Source of the DNA: Sphingobacteriales bacterium
GTDB lineage: Bacteria > Bacteroidota > Bacteroidia > Chitinophagales > Chitinophagaceae
NCBI GenBank assembly: GCA_016185185.1
Contig: JACPOD010000013.1
Location: forward strand, 1-64,000
Length of the DNA: 64,000 nt
Direction of reading: 5' to 3'
Positions 38,193-49,000 of this stretch are shown here, in pieces. The position numbers and the translations under genes are program-made. Positions within the stretch are counted from its first letter, which is position 1. The number at the start of each line of letters is the position of its first letter. Below the pieces are notes generated by a model. That model saw nothing but the letters and a program-made list of their open reading frames with translations, did no database searches and was not told the origin of the DNA.

Positions 38193-40862
38193 ATGAAAAA
38201 TATATACACATCTCTCATTTTCTTTTTATTGATTATGCAAACAAATGCACAGCAGGCTTTATTTCAATCTAAAGATTTCAGTATATATCACGATAAAGTA
38301 ATACAGGATAAAAATGAAGCCAAAATCCTTTCACCGGTACATATTATAAGCAATTACCAGAGCCCGGCTAATCTATACCAGTCGGCGGATATCAGTTTTA
38401 AATTTGCTATTAATGGAAAAGACAATGAAATGCTTTCCGGGCAGGATCATCATTTCAGTGTAAAAGTTATTAATGGAAAATCGGTAACTCCTGTAATAAA
38501 GTTTGGTGAGCAATTGAAAGAACCGGCAACAGGTGAATATCTTCAACCCAATACTTCATTAACCATACGATTGGATATGCGGGATGTGGTGAAGCATTTC
38601 AACGAAAAAGGATACTTTACGACTTTCAAAGGCGATAAAATTTATAAAGAAGATTTTAAAGGCGTATTTGTGGCCGGCGGCACCGCACCTATGTTCTGGG
38701 ATTTTGATAATCTTGTTAATCGCTCCGAATTAAGATTGACAGATGAAGATGGTGATGGCATTTTTGAAACTACCATGATCTTAAATAAACAATCAGATCA
38801 AAAACAAACCGATGCAGAATGGAAAATGGTGAAAGATGCGACTGCTTTTCCGCAATACCAATCTTCTTATTTAATCTCTGATGCGTTGTACAATATGTCA
38901 ATTGAAGAAATGATTAAAGCAGTAGAGCTGGACAGTACCTTCCGCACAGGTAAGGAATGGGCTGGTGTATGGACAAGAGATATCAGCTACAGTATTATTC
39001 TCTCCATGGCACACCTGCAACCGGAAGTAGCTAAAAAAAGTTTGCTAAGGAAAGTGAACAAGAAAAAAAGGATTATACAGGATACAGGAACAGGAGGCGC
39101 ATACCCTGCATCAACTGACAGAATGATATGGGCTGTGGCAGCAAATGAAGTGTATAAAGCAACGGGTGATAAAGATTGGTTGCAACTGGCATATACCATC
39201 ATCAAAAATTCTATTGAAGATGACATGCACAATGTGTACGATGCAGAAACAGGAATGGTAAAAGGTGAATCATCATTCCTGGATTGGCGTGAACAAACCT
39301 ACCCCAAATGGATGCAACCCGCAGATATTTTTGAAAGCGAATGTTTGGGAACAAACGCTGTGCACTACCAGGCAAATATTGTTTTGAGTGAAATGGCTTC
39401 AATCTTAAAACAAACGTCTGTAGCTGTAAAGCACACAGTAATTGCCAAAAAAATTAAAGACGGCATCAACAAATATTTATGGTTGCCGGATAAGGGTTAT
39501 TACGGTCAGTTTTTATATGGAAGAAATTTTAAAATGGTTTCTCCCAGGTCAGAAGCATTAGGCGAAGCATTATGCATTGTGTTTGGAATAGCCGATGATA
39601 AGAAAGCGAAACAAATTGTTGCATCCACTCCTTTAACAGCTTTTGGTATTAATTGTATTTATCCTAATATTCCAAACATTCCACCTTACCACAATAATGC
39701 AGTGTGGCCTTTTGTACAAACGTATTGGTTGTGGGCTGCTGCTAAAGTTGGTAATGAAGCAGCTGTAAACGAAAGTATTTTTGATATCTATCGTCCGGCT
39801 GCTTTGTTTTTAACGAATAAAGAAAATTTTGTAGCGGAGAATGGAGATTTTGCCGGCACCGTAATCAACTCCAGTAATATGCTCTGGAGCTTGTCAGGTA
39901 ATATCAGTTTAGTGCATAAAGTATTATTCGGAATAAAATTCCAGTCGGAAAATTTATTGTTTCAGCCATATGTGCCGAAAGTGTTTGATGGTAAAAGAAG
40001 TCTTACCAATTTTAAATACCGGAATGCCGTGCTGAATATAGAAATGGAAGGCTATGGCAACGGAATTAATTCCTTTTTGGTAGATGGAAAGGAAAATACG
40101 AAACATGAAATTCCAGGTAATTTAAAAGGAATACATTCTATTAAGATCATATTGAACAACCAGCAGGGCATAGGAAATAAGATCAATAAAGTGACAAATC
40201 ATTTCACGTTGCCGGCGCCTAATGCAGCGTTAAATGGAAATGAATTATCATGGTCTCCGGTTAGTGGAGCGAAGAAATATCATATCAGTAAAAATGGAAA
40301 GTGGTTATCTCAAACTAGCGATACCAAATTCAGTATTACTGATAAAAATTATGGCGAGTACACTGTTGTTGCTGTAGATGAATATGGAGTGGAATCATTT
40401 GCCTGTGAACCGGTGGTTAGCATAGAGGATGCTGCAGTTAAAACGTATGATGCTGAAAAATATGCGACAAAAGCAATACATAACTACAAAGGTTTTACAG
40501 GCTATGGTTTTATTGAGATCAATACCACAGAAAACAGGAATGTAACCATACCGGTAAATGTTACTGAAGATGGTTTATATGCCATTGATTTTCGCTATGC
40601 CAATGGAAATGGCCCCACTAACACTGAAAATAAATGTGCCATCCGTACATTAAAAGTGGATGATATGCAAAAAGGGACACTGGTATTTCCGCAGAGAGGA
40701 AAGGGTGAATGGAGCAATTGGGGTTACAGTAACGCAGTGAAACTATTTTTAAAGAAAGGCGATCACAAAGTCACGTTGTCTTTTGAAGATGCAAACGATA
40801 ATATGAATGGCGATATTAACCAGGCGATGCTGGACAATATGCGGTTGATTAAAATAAAATAG
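38193..40862 (+). CDS. Secreted six-hairpin-type glycoside hydrolase with C-terminal carbohydrate-binding-like region
   Basis: Signal peptide MKNIYTSLIFFLLIMQTNAQ; alpha-toroid glycosidase-like core (EWAGVWTRDISYSIILSMAHL, SSFLDWREQTYPKWMQP); exact GH family not assigned. Confidence 0.65.
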   Translation: MKNIYTSLIFFLLIMQTNAQQALFQSKDFSIYHDKVIQDKNEAKILSPVHIISNYQSPANLYQSADISFKFAINGKDNEMLSGQDHHFSVKVINGKSVTPVIKFGEQLKEPATGEYLQPNTSLTIRLDMRDVVKHFNEKGYFTTFKGDKIYKEDFKGVFVAGGTAPMFWDFDNLVNRSELRLTDEDGDGIFETTMILNKQSDQKQTDAEWKMVKDATAFPQYQSSYLISDALYNMSIEEMIKAVELDSTFRTGKEWAGVWTRDISYSIILSMAHLQPEVAKKSLLRKVNKKKRIIQDTGTGGAYPASTDRMIWAVAANEVYKATGDKDWLQLAYTIIKNSIEDDMHNVYDAETGMVKGESSFLDWREQTYPKWMQPADIFESECLGTNAVHYQANIVLSEMASILKQTSVAVKHTVIAKKIKDGINKYLWLPDKGYYGQFLYGRNFKMVSPRSEALGEALCIVFGIADDKKAKQIVASTPLTAFGINCIYPNIPNIPPYHNNAVWPFVQTYWLWAAAKVGNEAAVNESIFDIYRPAALFLTNKENFVAENGDFAGTVINSSNMLWSLSGNISLVHKVLFGIKFQSENLLFQPYVPKVFDGKRSLTNFKYRNAVLNIEMEGYGNGINSFLVDGKENTKHEIPGNLKGIHSIKIILNNQQGIGNKINKVTNHFTLPAPNAALNGNELSWSPVSGAKKYHISKNGKWLSQTSDTKFSITDKNYGEYTVVAVDEYGVESFACEPVVSIEDAAVKTYDAEKYATKAIHNYKGFTGYGFIEINTTENRNVTIPVNVTEDGLYAIDFRYANGNGPTNTENKCAIRTLKVDDMQKGTLVFPQRGKGEWSNWGYSNAVKLFLKKGDHKVTLSFEDANDNMNGDINQAMLDNMRLIKIK

Positions 40863-40958
40863 GGGTTACTGTTGATTGTGATTAATTTCCAACTTTTCAA
40901 TACAGTGTAATACTGTTATTTTTGTATAAAATAATATTTCACCTGTAAAAAAATCATT

Positions 40959-41189
40959 ATGCCCGGAACAGAAATTTATTTACCATTAAATGTTCAGCAA
41001 CTGGTTGATCTTATTATTCAACTCCCCAAAAAGCAAAAACAACAATTAGTTGATTTATTGGCAAAAGAGGATGTAACGGTTTCAGAAAAACAGAAAGAAT
41101 TGGTGCGTAACCGGATAAAAAAGTATAAGGCCCGCCCGGATAAACTTATTGGAGAAAAGGAAGCATGGTATATGATAAATGCGGACTGA
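40959..41189 (+). CDS. Putative antitoxin of RelE/ParE module
   Basis: Small hydrophilic ORF; TGATG overlap (stop/start) with the downstream toxin-like ORF. Confidence 0.6.
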   Translation: MPGTEIYLPLNVQQLVDLIIQLPKKQKQQLVDLLAKEDVTVSEKQKELVRNRIKKYKARPDKLIGEKEAWYMINAD

Positions 41190-41497
41190 TGAAAAAGTTT
41201 AAGTTATTCTTTACACCGGAATCAATTAAAGAAATTAAAGCTGCTGCTGATTGGTATAATAAACAGCAAAAAGGATTAGGTAAAAGATTTAAGGGGCACT
41301 TTAAAAAGGAAGCAGACAAAATAAAACAAAATCCATTCGCCCGTTCTGTCCGTTATGAAGACGTTCGTTTCGCCGTTATTGCGGTTTTCCCCTATGCCAT
41401 TCACTACACTATTGATGAGCAATCTGCAACAATTATTGTTCAGGCATTACTTGCATTTAAACAAGACTCTGTTGAGAACTGGTTGAAACGAAAATAA
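41189..41497 (+). CDS. RelE/ParE-family toxin
   Basis: KLFFTPESIKEIKAAADWYNKQQKGLGKRFKGHFKKEADKIKQNP...VRFAVIAVFPYAIHYTID ParE-like. Confidence 0.85.
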   Translation: MKKFKLFFTPESIKEIKAAADWYNKQQKGLGKRFKGHFKKEADKIKQNPFARSVRYEDVRFAVIAVFPYAIHYTIDEQSATIIVQALLAFKQDSVENWLKRK

Positions 41498-41535
41498 TTA
41501 TTTTATTATTTCGCAGTATAATCATATTTATTGTT

Positions 41536-42243
41536 ATGCTCAAAGCAATCATTTGGGATTACGATGGAACTTTAGTAGATACCCGCCAGAAAAATCTGAA
41601 TGTTACCAGGTCAATTATTTCAGCAGTTACAGGTAAGCCTGCTGATATGTTTCCTGTTTTAAATTCTGTTGCAGTTTATGATGAAGCTAATATGAAATCA
41701 GCCAACTGGCGGGAATTGTATAAAACCGAATTTAATTTAACGGATGAACAAACAATCTATGCAGGTTCCCTGTGGACAGAATACCAGTTACTGGATAATA
41801 CAGTAATCAATTTTTTCATTGGCATAAATGAAGTTATTCATTCCTTGTCTTTTTACAAACATGGAATCGTGTCGCAAAATTCAAAACAGAATATTACTGA
41901 AGTACTGGACCGGGAAGGTGTGGGTAAACATTTTAAAATGATAATCGGATATGAAGAAATTCCTTTTTCCATGCAGAAACCACACCCCGAAGGATTGTTG
42001 CAATGCATAACGCAGCTAACCAAACTGGATAATGAAGGAATCATTCTTTACATTGGCGACCATGAAACAGATGCCACCTGTGTACACAATGCAAATAATA
42101 CTTTATCCCGTAAAGCCATTTACAGTGCGGGGGCATTTTATGAAAAACATGATGCTTCCGGCAACTGGAATATTAAACCCGACTTTAAAGTGAATCATCC
42201 AAATGAAATTCTCGAAATTGCCGAAGCACTAAATAATCAGTAA
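41536..42243 (+). CDS. HAD-superfamily hydrolase
   Basis: IIWDYDGTLVDTRQ motif I; GDHETDATCVHNA motif IV. Confidence 0.9.
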   Translation: MLKAIIWDYDGTLVDTRQKNLNVTRSIISAVTGKPADMFPVLNSVAVYDEANMKSANWRELYKTEFNLTDEQTIYAGSLWTEYQLLDNTVINFFIGINEVIHSLSFYKHGIVSQNSKQNITEVLDREGVGKHFKMIIGYEEIPFSMQKPHPEGLLQCITQLTKLDNEGIILYIGDHETDATCVHNANNTLSRKAIYSAGAFYEKHDASGNWNIKPDFKVNHPNEILEIAEALNNQ

Positions 42244-42266
42244 TTAAAAAATTGCCTGTTTTGCCT

Positions 42267-42734
42267 TTAAGAACCCGATTGAATAAAATCTGCCAGTAAC
42301 TTCATCCGGAAATATAAATTGCTCAGCTTGATGGAAACTTTTGCTTCTATCTTTTTTATATTACCACCATTTAGTTGTTTAATATTTTTTAGTTCCTGTA
42401 TCTTTTCATCAATCTTGTCGGTGAGTTTTTCTGCTGTCCAGCCGAGGTAGCGTTTATTACGGTCTTCTTTGATGTGTTTGATTTTAATTTTCCCTTCTTT
42501 GAGTTTGGTAAAATTAAAATTTTCTTTTATGGCATTTCGAATGGCAGTATTGGACAACAGGTCAATTACATTTTCATAAGGCGTATTATCCATAAACGCA
42601 TTTTTAAAAACATTCAGGTTATCCCGCAATTCAGTAAGTAATTGTTTTTTATGAACATCATTGGTCTTTGACTTTTTGTACAGGAAACCAATGAGGTTTT
42701 GAAGCGGTGCGATTGTTGAACTGAGCCATTGCAT
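42267..42734 (-). CDS. Hypothetical protein
   Basis: Helical ORF, no domain recognised. Confidence 0.5.
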   Translation of the reverse strand: MQWLSSTIAPLQNLIGFLYKKSKTNDVHKKQLLTELRDNLNVFKNAFMDNTPYENVIDLLSNTAIRNAIKENFNFTKLKEGKIKIKHIKEDRNKRYLGWTAEKLTDKIDEKIQELKNIKQLNGGNIKKIEAKVSIKLSNLYFRMKLLADFIQSGS

Positions 42735-42887
42735 AAAATAAAAATAAGAACTATGACGCTAAGAGAAAAGTAAAATAGCGAATAGAATTACTAACAGTAC
42801 AGGTGTGTGATGCTTATGGAGCTGATTAATGGCTGAATGTCCTATTTCATAAACACCACCAAAATCTTATTTGTACCTTGCCATTTC

Positions 42888-44036
42888 ATGGAAAAAAAGC
42901 CACAACGCATCATTGCTCACTTCGACCTTGATGCATTTTTTGTATCGGTAGAAGTGCTGAATGACCCTTCGCTAAAGGGTAAACCTGTTGTGGTGGGGGG
43001 AAGGGAAAGAGGGGTGGTAGCTGCCTGCAGTTATGAAGCAAGAAAATTTGGTATTCATTCTGCCATGCCAATGAAAACGGCATTAAAACTTTGTCCGCAA
43101 TTAGTGGTGGTTAGTGGGATGCGTGGAGAGTACAGTAAATTTTCCCGGTGGGTTACAGATATTATTGCAGCCAAAGCCCCCTTGTTTGAAAAAGCCTCTA
43201 TCGATGAATTTTATCTTGACCTCACCGGTATGGATAAGTTTTTTAATGCGTATCAATGGACCATTAATTTGCGAAAGGAAATAATTGATGCAACTCAATT
43301 ACCCATTTCATTCGGACTGGCCAGTAATAAAATGATCGCAAAAATGGCTACCAATGAAGCCAAACCAAATGGATATTTGCAAATTCCCTTTGGAAAAGAA
43401 AAAGAATTCCTGGCACCGCTTAAAGTAAACAAAATTCCGGGAGTGGGTGAGAGTACTTACTCCACCTTAATGCAATTGGGAATTGAAACCATAAAAGATT
43501 TGAGCGAACGAAAACCAGATGAACTGGAAAAACAATTAGGAAAGTATGGAATTGATCTCTGGAATAAGTCGCAGGGTTTGCATTATGGTGAAGTGGTGGC
43601 TTATCATGAAGCCAAATCTGTTTCTACAGAAAATACTTTCGAAGAAAATAAAAGCGACCCCGAATTTTTATTAAGAGAAATCGTACGGATGACGGAGAAG
43701 ATTGCATTTGAACTGAGGCAGGATAATAAAACTACCGGCTGTGTGGCCGTTAAGATACGTTATCCTGATTTTGAAACAACGTCACGGCAAACAACCATTC
43801 CGTATACGTTTAGTGATGATGAACTGATACCGGTTGCCAAAGACCTGTTTAATAAACTTTGGCGCAAAGGGCAACCGGTACGCTTACTGGGAGTAAGATT
43901 AAGTGAGCTAACTGACGGAGCAATGCAAACAAACTTATTTGAAAGCCTGGAAAAGAAAACACAACTCTATAAAGCCATTGATGATGTTAAGAACCGGTAC
44001 GGAAGAGATTCTATAACAAAGGCCACAACAAAATGA
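42888..44036 (+). CDS. dinB: DNA polymerase IV (Y-family)
   Basis: IIAHFDLDAFFVSVEVLNDPSLKGKPVVVGG, KASIDEFYLDLTG, GLASNKMIAKMA; start refined to 42888. Confidence 0.95.
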   Translation: MEKKPQRIIAHFDLDAFFVSVEVLNDPSLKGKPVVVGGRERGVVAACSYEARKFGIHSAMPMKTALKLCPQLVVVSGMRGEYSKFSRWVTDIIAAKAPLFEKASIDEFYLDLTGMDKFFNAYQWTINLRKEIIDATQLPISFGLASNKMIAKMATNEAKPNGYLQIPFGKEKEFLAPLKVNKIPGVGESTYSTLMQLGIETIKDLSERKPDELEKQLGKYGIDLWNKSQGLHYGEVVAYHEAKSVSTENTFEENKSDPEFLLREIVRMTEKIAFELRQDNKTTGCVAVKIRYPDFETTSRQTTIPYTFSDDELIPVAKDLFNKLWRKGQPVRLLGVRLSELTDGAMQTNLFESLEKKTQLYKAIDDVKNRYGRDSITKATTK

Positions 44037-44756
44037 TCATTTCTTCCACTTTCTTAATTGATTAAGCAATGCCCGCAAATCTTTGGGAGGTTCTGCGGTA
44101 AGTACCATTTCTATTCCATCAGCATCTTTAAAAATTAATTGATAGGAATGTAAGGCGAGACGGTTGAGTATCGGTCTTTCTTCTTCTTCTTTGATGGATA
44201 GATTAAATTTCTTTTTAAAAGAGGACAGTAATACTGGTTTGCCATCTCCGTACATATCATCACACACGATGGGGGTGCCCATATGCAGCATGTGCACCCG
44301 TATCTGGTGTGTTCTGCCGGTGTGTATCTGAAACTTGATCCAGCTGTATAAACCAAATTCTTCCAGCACTTCATAATCAGTGATGGAATTTTTTCCTTTA
44401 CGGTGTACAACCATCTTTCCTTTTACAACGGAATGTTCGGCGATGGCCGCTTCAATGGTGCCAACTTTATTTGGTAAACTGCCATTTACCAAACCCAAAT
44501 AAAATTTCTGCACTTCCCTCCCTTCAAATAATTGTGATAAATATTTGTGTGTGCTTTCATTTTTAGCAAAAATAATTACACCACTGGTGTCTCTGTCCAA
44601 ACGATGCACCACAAAAATGTTCCCGTATTTTTCTTTTAAGAGTTGCTTGAGTGAAATTTCTTTTTGCTCACGGTCGGGTACTGTTAACAACCCTGCCGGT
44701 TTATTGATGGCAACAAAATTTTCGTTTTCAAAAATTATATCTATACCGGGTTTCAT
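44037..44756 (-). CDS. RluA-family pseudouridine synthase
   Basis: VVHRLDRDTSGVIIFAKN, HTGRTHQIRVHMLHMGTPIVCDDMYG. Confidence 0.93.
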   Translation of the reverse strand: MKPGIDIIFENENFVAINKPAGLLTVPDREQKEISLKQLLKEKYGNIFVVHRLDRDTSGVIIFAKNESTHKYLSQLFEGREVQKFYLGLVNGSLPNKVGTIEAAIAEHSVVKGKMVVHRKGKNSITDYEVLEEFGLYSWIKFQIHTGRTHQIRVHMLHMGTPIVCDDMYGDGKPVLLSSFKKKFNLSIKEEEERPILNRLALHSYQLIFKDADGIEMVLTAEPPKDLRALLNQLRKWKK

Positions 44757-44773
44757 ATCTGATTTTGGAAGTT

Positions 44774-45850
44774 TTATTCCTTCTTCCCCTTTGGGGAAGG
44801 TTGGGATGGGGCTGTTTTGTTTTTAGTAAACGAAGCATTCATGAATTTTAATAAACGAATTTCTTTTTCATTGAGGAAACGCCATTTACCACGATCCACA
44901 TTTTTCTTGGTGAGGTTGGCATACATTACCCGGTCCAGGTTGCGAACATCATAACCCAGCGCTTCAAATATGCGGCGAACAATGCGGTTGCGTCCACTGT
45001 GTATTTCTATACCCACAATACTTTTATCTTTTGGGTCGTAGGCCAATGAATCAGGCGCAATAAAGCCGTCATCGAGGTTGATGCCTGATAATATTTTATC
45101 AAAATCTTTTTTAAGCAAAGGTTTATCTAACCTTACTTCATAAATCTTTTTTACCTGGAAACTCGGGTGCGAAAGTTTCTGTGCCAGTTCACCATCATTG
45201 GTCAGTAATAAAACACCGGTGGTATTGCGGTCTAATCTTCCTACCGGATATACTCTTTCAGGCGTTGCATATTTCACAATATCTAACACGGTTTTTCTTC
45301 CCTGCGGGTCGGTGGTAGAAGTGATATAGTCTTTGGGTTTATTAAGCAGGATATAAACAAGGTTGTGCTGTAAATGAATTTTTTTACCATTCACTTTTAT
45401 TTCTTCGCTGCCGGTTACTTTAAACCCCGGCTCAGTAATCACTTTACCATTCACTGTTACTTTCCCTGCTTTCACTATCTCTGCTGCTTCACGCCGTGCA
45501 CTAATGCCACAATGTGCAATGTATTTGTTGAGCGGCATTTGTTCATTGGTTTCTTTACGGGTTATCTCTGGCCGCTTAATATTTTTGGCTTTATAGCTTT
45601 GGTTATTATCTGGTGCAGAACGCTGGCGGTTGACCGTTGGCCGTTGGCCGTCTTTTGAAAACTTATTTCTATCTTCTGACATACGGCTTCGTATTTCTTC
45701 CTTCCGCTTTCTTTCTTCCGCTTTTTTATTGTCAAAAAAAGCTTCTCTTTCTTTTTTGATCTTTCTTTTTTCCTGCTTTAGCTGTTCCTTCTTTTTGGCA
45801 CCCGCTACTTTGGGTTTAATAAATTTTTGAAAGCCGCCTTGTTTGCTCAT
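44774..45850 (-). CDS. RsuA/RluB-family pseudouridine synthase with long basic N-terminal extension
   Basis: MPLNKYIAHCGISARREAAEIVKAGKVTVNG S4; VGRLDRNTTGVLLLTNDGEL; SGRNRIVRRIFEALGYDV. Confidence 0.93.
   Translation of the reverse strand: MSKQGGFQKFIKPKVAGAKKKEQLKQEKRKIKKEREAFFDNKKAEERKRKEEIRSRMSEDRNKFSKDGQRPTVNRQRSAPDNNQSYKAKNIKRPEITRKETNEQMPLNKYIAHCGISARREAAEIVKAGKVTVNGKVITEPGFKVTGSEEIKVNGKKIHLQHNLVYILLNKPKDYITSTTDPQGRKTVLDIVKYATPERVYPVGRLDRNTTGVLLLTNDGELAQKLSHPSFQVKKIYEVRLDKPLLKKDFDKILSGINLDDGFIAPDSLAYDPKDKSIVGIEIHSGRNRIVRRIFEALGYDVRNLDRVMYANLTKKNVDRGKWRFLNEKEIRLLKFMNASFTKNKTAPSQPSPKGKKE
44783..44811. repeat. REP-like palindrome CTTCCCC-ttt-GGGGAAGGTTGGGATGGGG
   Basis: Perfect 7-bp arms with G-rich tail; encodes the C-terminal tail APSQPSPKGKKE of the 44774..45850 gene. 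Confidence 0.6.
45625..45652. repeat. Degenerate heptad repeat GGCGGTT GACCGTT GGCCGTT GGCCGTC inside a pseudouridine synthase gene
   Basis: Four 7-nt units within the CDS (encodes part of GQRPTVNRQR). Confidence 0.65.
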
Positions 45851-46098
45851 GTTGAAGTAGTTTGTCCTCAGGACTCTTTAGAGCTGTTTTACAACAGTAG
45901 TGATTATTTTGCTTTGCACAGAGTGAACCACTCTTTAAGGAGTGGCTCACTCTTGCGGCGCTGCGAAGATAAGAAAACAACTCCTGTTATTTAAAATTGC
46001 TTTACCGGGCATTATGTTATCAAATGAAATAGAATTATATTGAGTTAATTTTTTAACCGGCTAACCTGTACACTATAAAAAAATAAGAGCTGGCGCCC

Positions 46099-49000
46099 AT
46101 GCAAATAAGCTTAAAACTTATTGTTCCCCTATTTATTTTTTCTGCCTGTGGTAAATTAAAATATACTGCTGAAGAAACTATGCCCGGTATATATGATAAA
46201 CCCATTTCTTTTACCCTGGATACCATAAAAGGTTATTCCATCAATCCAATAACCGGTGATTCAATAAAACCATTAATAAATTCACTTGGCGATACCATTC
46301 AAACTGGTGTTTCACTTTTACTAAAAGCATCAATGGCGGATGCAGGAAAAATAACCAGGCCCGCTATCAGCAAATATTTTATTGAGCAGGAAAAATTAGC
46401 AGGCACTAACATACACCCTGTGCAGGGTAAACCCCAAACCGTTGCAGGTGATACAATTGATTTTAAAAATAACCTTGACATAAAAAACGTAAGTAATGTA
46501 ATAAATGTTACCGGGCAAATAAAACCGCTGCATGAACCACCACCGGTAAAAACTTTGCCATTGCGTTTTAAAGACGGGGCCACCACCAACATCCAATACC
46601 TGCAGGTGGAACAGGGTTTGAGTTATCCTTTCGTTCACTCCATCCTCATTGATAAAAAAGGGTATTTGTGGTTTGGGCTCGATGGCAACGGGCTTTGTAA
46701 ATATGATGGCATCCGTATTACCAACTATACACAAAAAGATGGTTTGCCCAATAACAATATAACATCGCTTTTGGAAGACAGCAGCGGTAATTTATGGATT
46801 GGCAGCGATGGGGGGCTTTGTGTATATGATGGAAAAAATATGATGCTATACTCAAAGAAAAACGGTTTCCCCGGAAATGTAGTAAATACATTGTATAAAG
46901 ATAAATATGGAAATATCTGGATTAGCGGCAATGAAATTGGCAACATCCGCTATGATGGAAAAAAATTCTATGAGTCTGTTAACATAGCAAAACTCCCCGC
47001 GGATATTGCGTATTTATTTTTTACAGATAGCCGGGGCAATGAATGGTTCAGGACAAAAACGGGACTGGCAAAATTTGATGGCACCCATTTTATTAATTTT
47101 CCTTTTAATAAAATTGGAATTAATGGTGGCATTTATAAAATAATTGAGGATAGTAAAGGTTTTATATGGGTGGCGACAGATTTTAATGGTGTATATAAAT
47201 ATGACGGGGAAAAATTTATCCATTATACTGATAGAGAAGGAATGTCAGCAAATTCAATCATGTCGCTGACAAATGATAAAAATGGGAACATATGGATTGG
47301 TACAAGGTATAACGGTATTAATAAATTTAACGGCAATCAATTTACCAACTATGGCATTGCAGAAGGGCTTACCAGTAATGCCATAAGTCAGCTTGTTGAA
47401 GATGGCAAAGGCAATATATGGTGTGGTACCCAGGGTGGCGGGGTAAATAAACTCCATGATGAGGGGTTTAAAGAAATAGTGCAGATGGGCCAACTGGGTA
47501 ACAGCCGGGTAAGGCCTGTTATAAAAGATGCACAGGGGGATTTGTGGTTGGGAACGGAAACAGGTAATACTTTTAAATACGATGGTAAAAATATAAGCCA
47601 CTATATTATCGATGATGTAATACCGCATTATGGATTAAGGTCAATACTGGCTGATAAAAAAAATAATTTATGGTTTGGCTATACGGATGATGGCGGCTTA
47701 TTTAAATATGATGGCAAACAATTTTTGCATTACACTGCGGCAAGTGGGTTACAGGCAGGTAGAATTATGTCAATTGCTGAAGACAGGAACGGGGTTATTT
47801 GGCTCGGTGCATTTAATGGAGGCATAAATAAACTGGAAGGCAATACCTTTTCTTATTATAGCGAAAAAGAAAAGCTATCCAGCAAAAATATTTTTAGCAT
47901 ACTTCAGGATAAAAAAGGGAACCTGTGGTTTGGTACTGATGGCGGGGGTGTAATTAAATATGATGGGGAAAAATTTATTACCTATTCCGGGCGGGAAGGT
48001 TTTTTTGGTAAAGCAGTAACTGAAATTACAGAAGATGAAGAAGGGAATTTGTGGATGGCAACCTTGGGCGCCGGTGTATGTAAGTTTGATGGTAAATCTT
48101 TTACTTATTATACCCAGAAGCAGGGCTTAAGTTATAATGATGTATGGTCGTTAAAAGAAGATAGTGCCGGGCAGTTTTGGGCAGGTACGGATAAAGGGTT
48201 GTCTGTTTTAATTCCGCAAAAAGATTCATTGCATCAAACAAAAAACAATTATTCCCTTTACAGTTTTGGTTTGCAGGATGGGTTAAAGGCAACCGATTTT
48301 AATTTACACAGCGTTTGTATTGATAATAATAACCGCATCTGGTGGGGTACCAGTAAAGCATTAATCACCCGGGATTTAAATACACCATATATTGCTTCTT
48401 CACCACAAACGTTAACCCTGCAGCATATTGATATTAACGGAAAGTTTTATGATTTTAAAAGTATTACTGACAGCAACAATAAAAAAATTTCATTTACTGA
48501 TGTAAAACCGTTTACAAATTACCCGCAAAATTTAGTGCTGCATTATAACCAAAACCATATTACTTTTTATTTTTCTGCCATTGACTGGGCGGCGCCTGAT
48601 AAAATAAAATACAGTTACCGCTTAGTTGGATTGGATGATAAATGGAGTAACCCATCTGAAGAGCCACAGGCAGATTATCGCAATCTTGGTTATGGTAATT
48701 ACGAATTGCAGTTAAAAGCCATTGGGCAATCACAGGTATGGACGGAGCCATTTATTTATTCATTTACAATTACACCGGCCTGGTGGCAAACCTTATGGTT
48801 TAAAATATTGGTGGTGCTGTTAAGTATGGTGCTTGCACTTTTTATTTCGTGGCAGGTTTATTTAGCCAGGTTAAGAAAACAAAAAGTACAATTAGAAAAA
48901 CAATTAGCGGTGCAAATGGAGCGGCAACGTATCTCATCTGAAATGCATGATGATATCGGCGCTGGCCTTTCAGGTGTACGGTTATTAACAGAGATGACAA

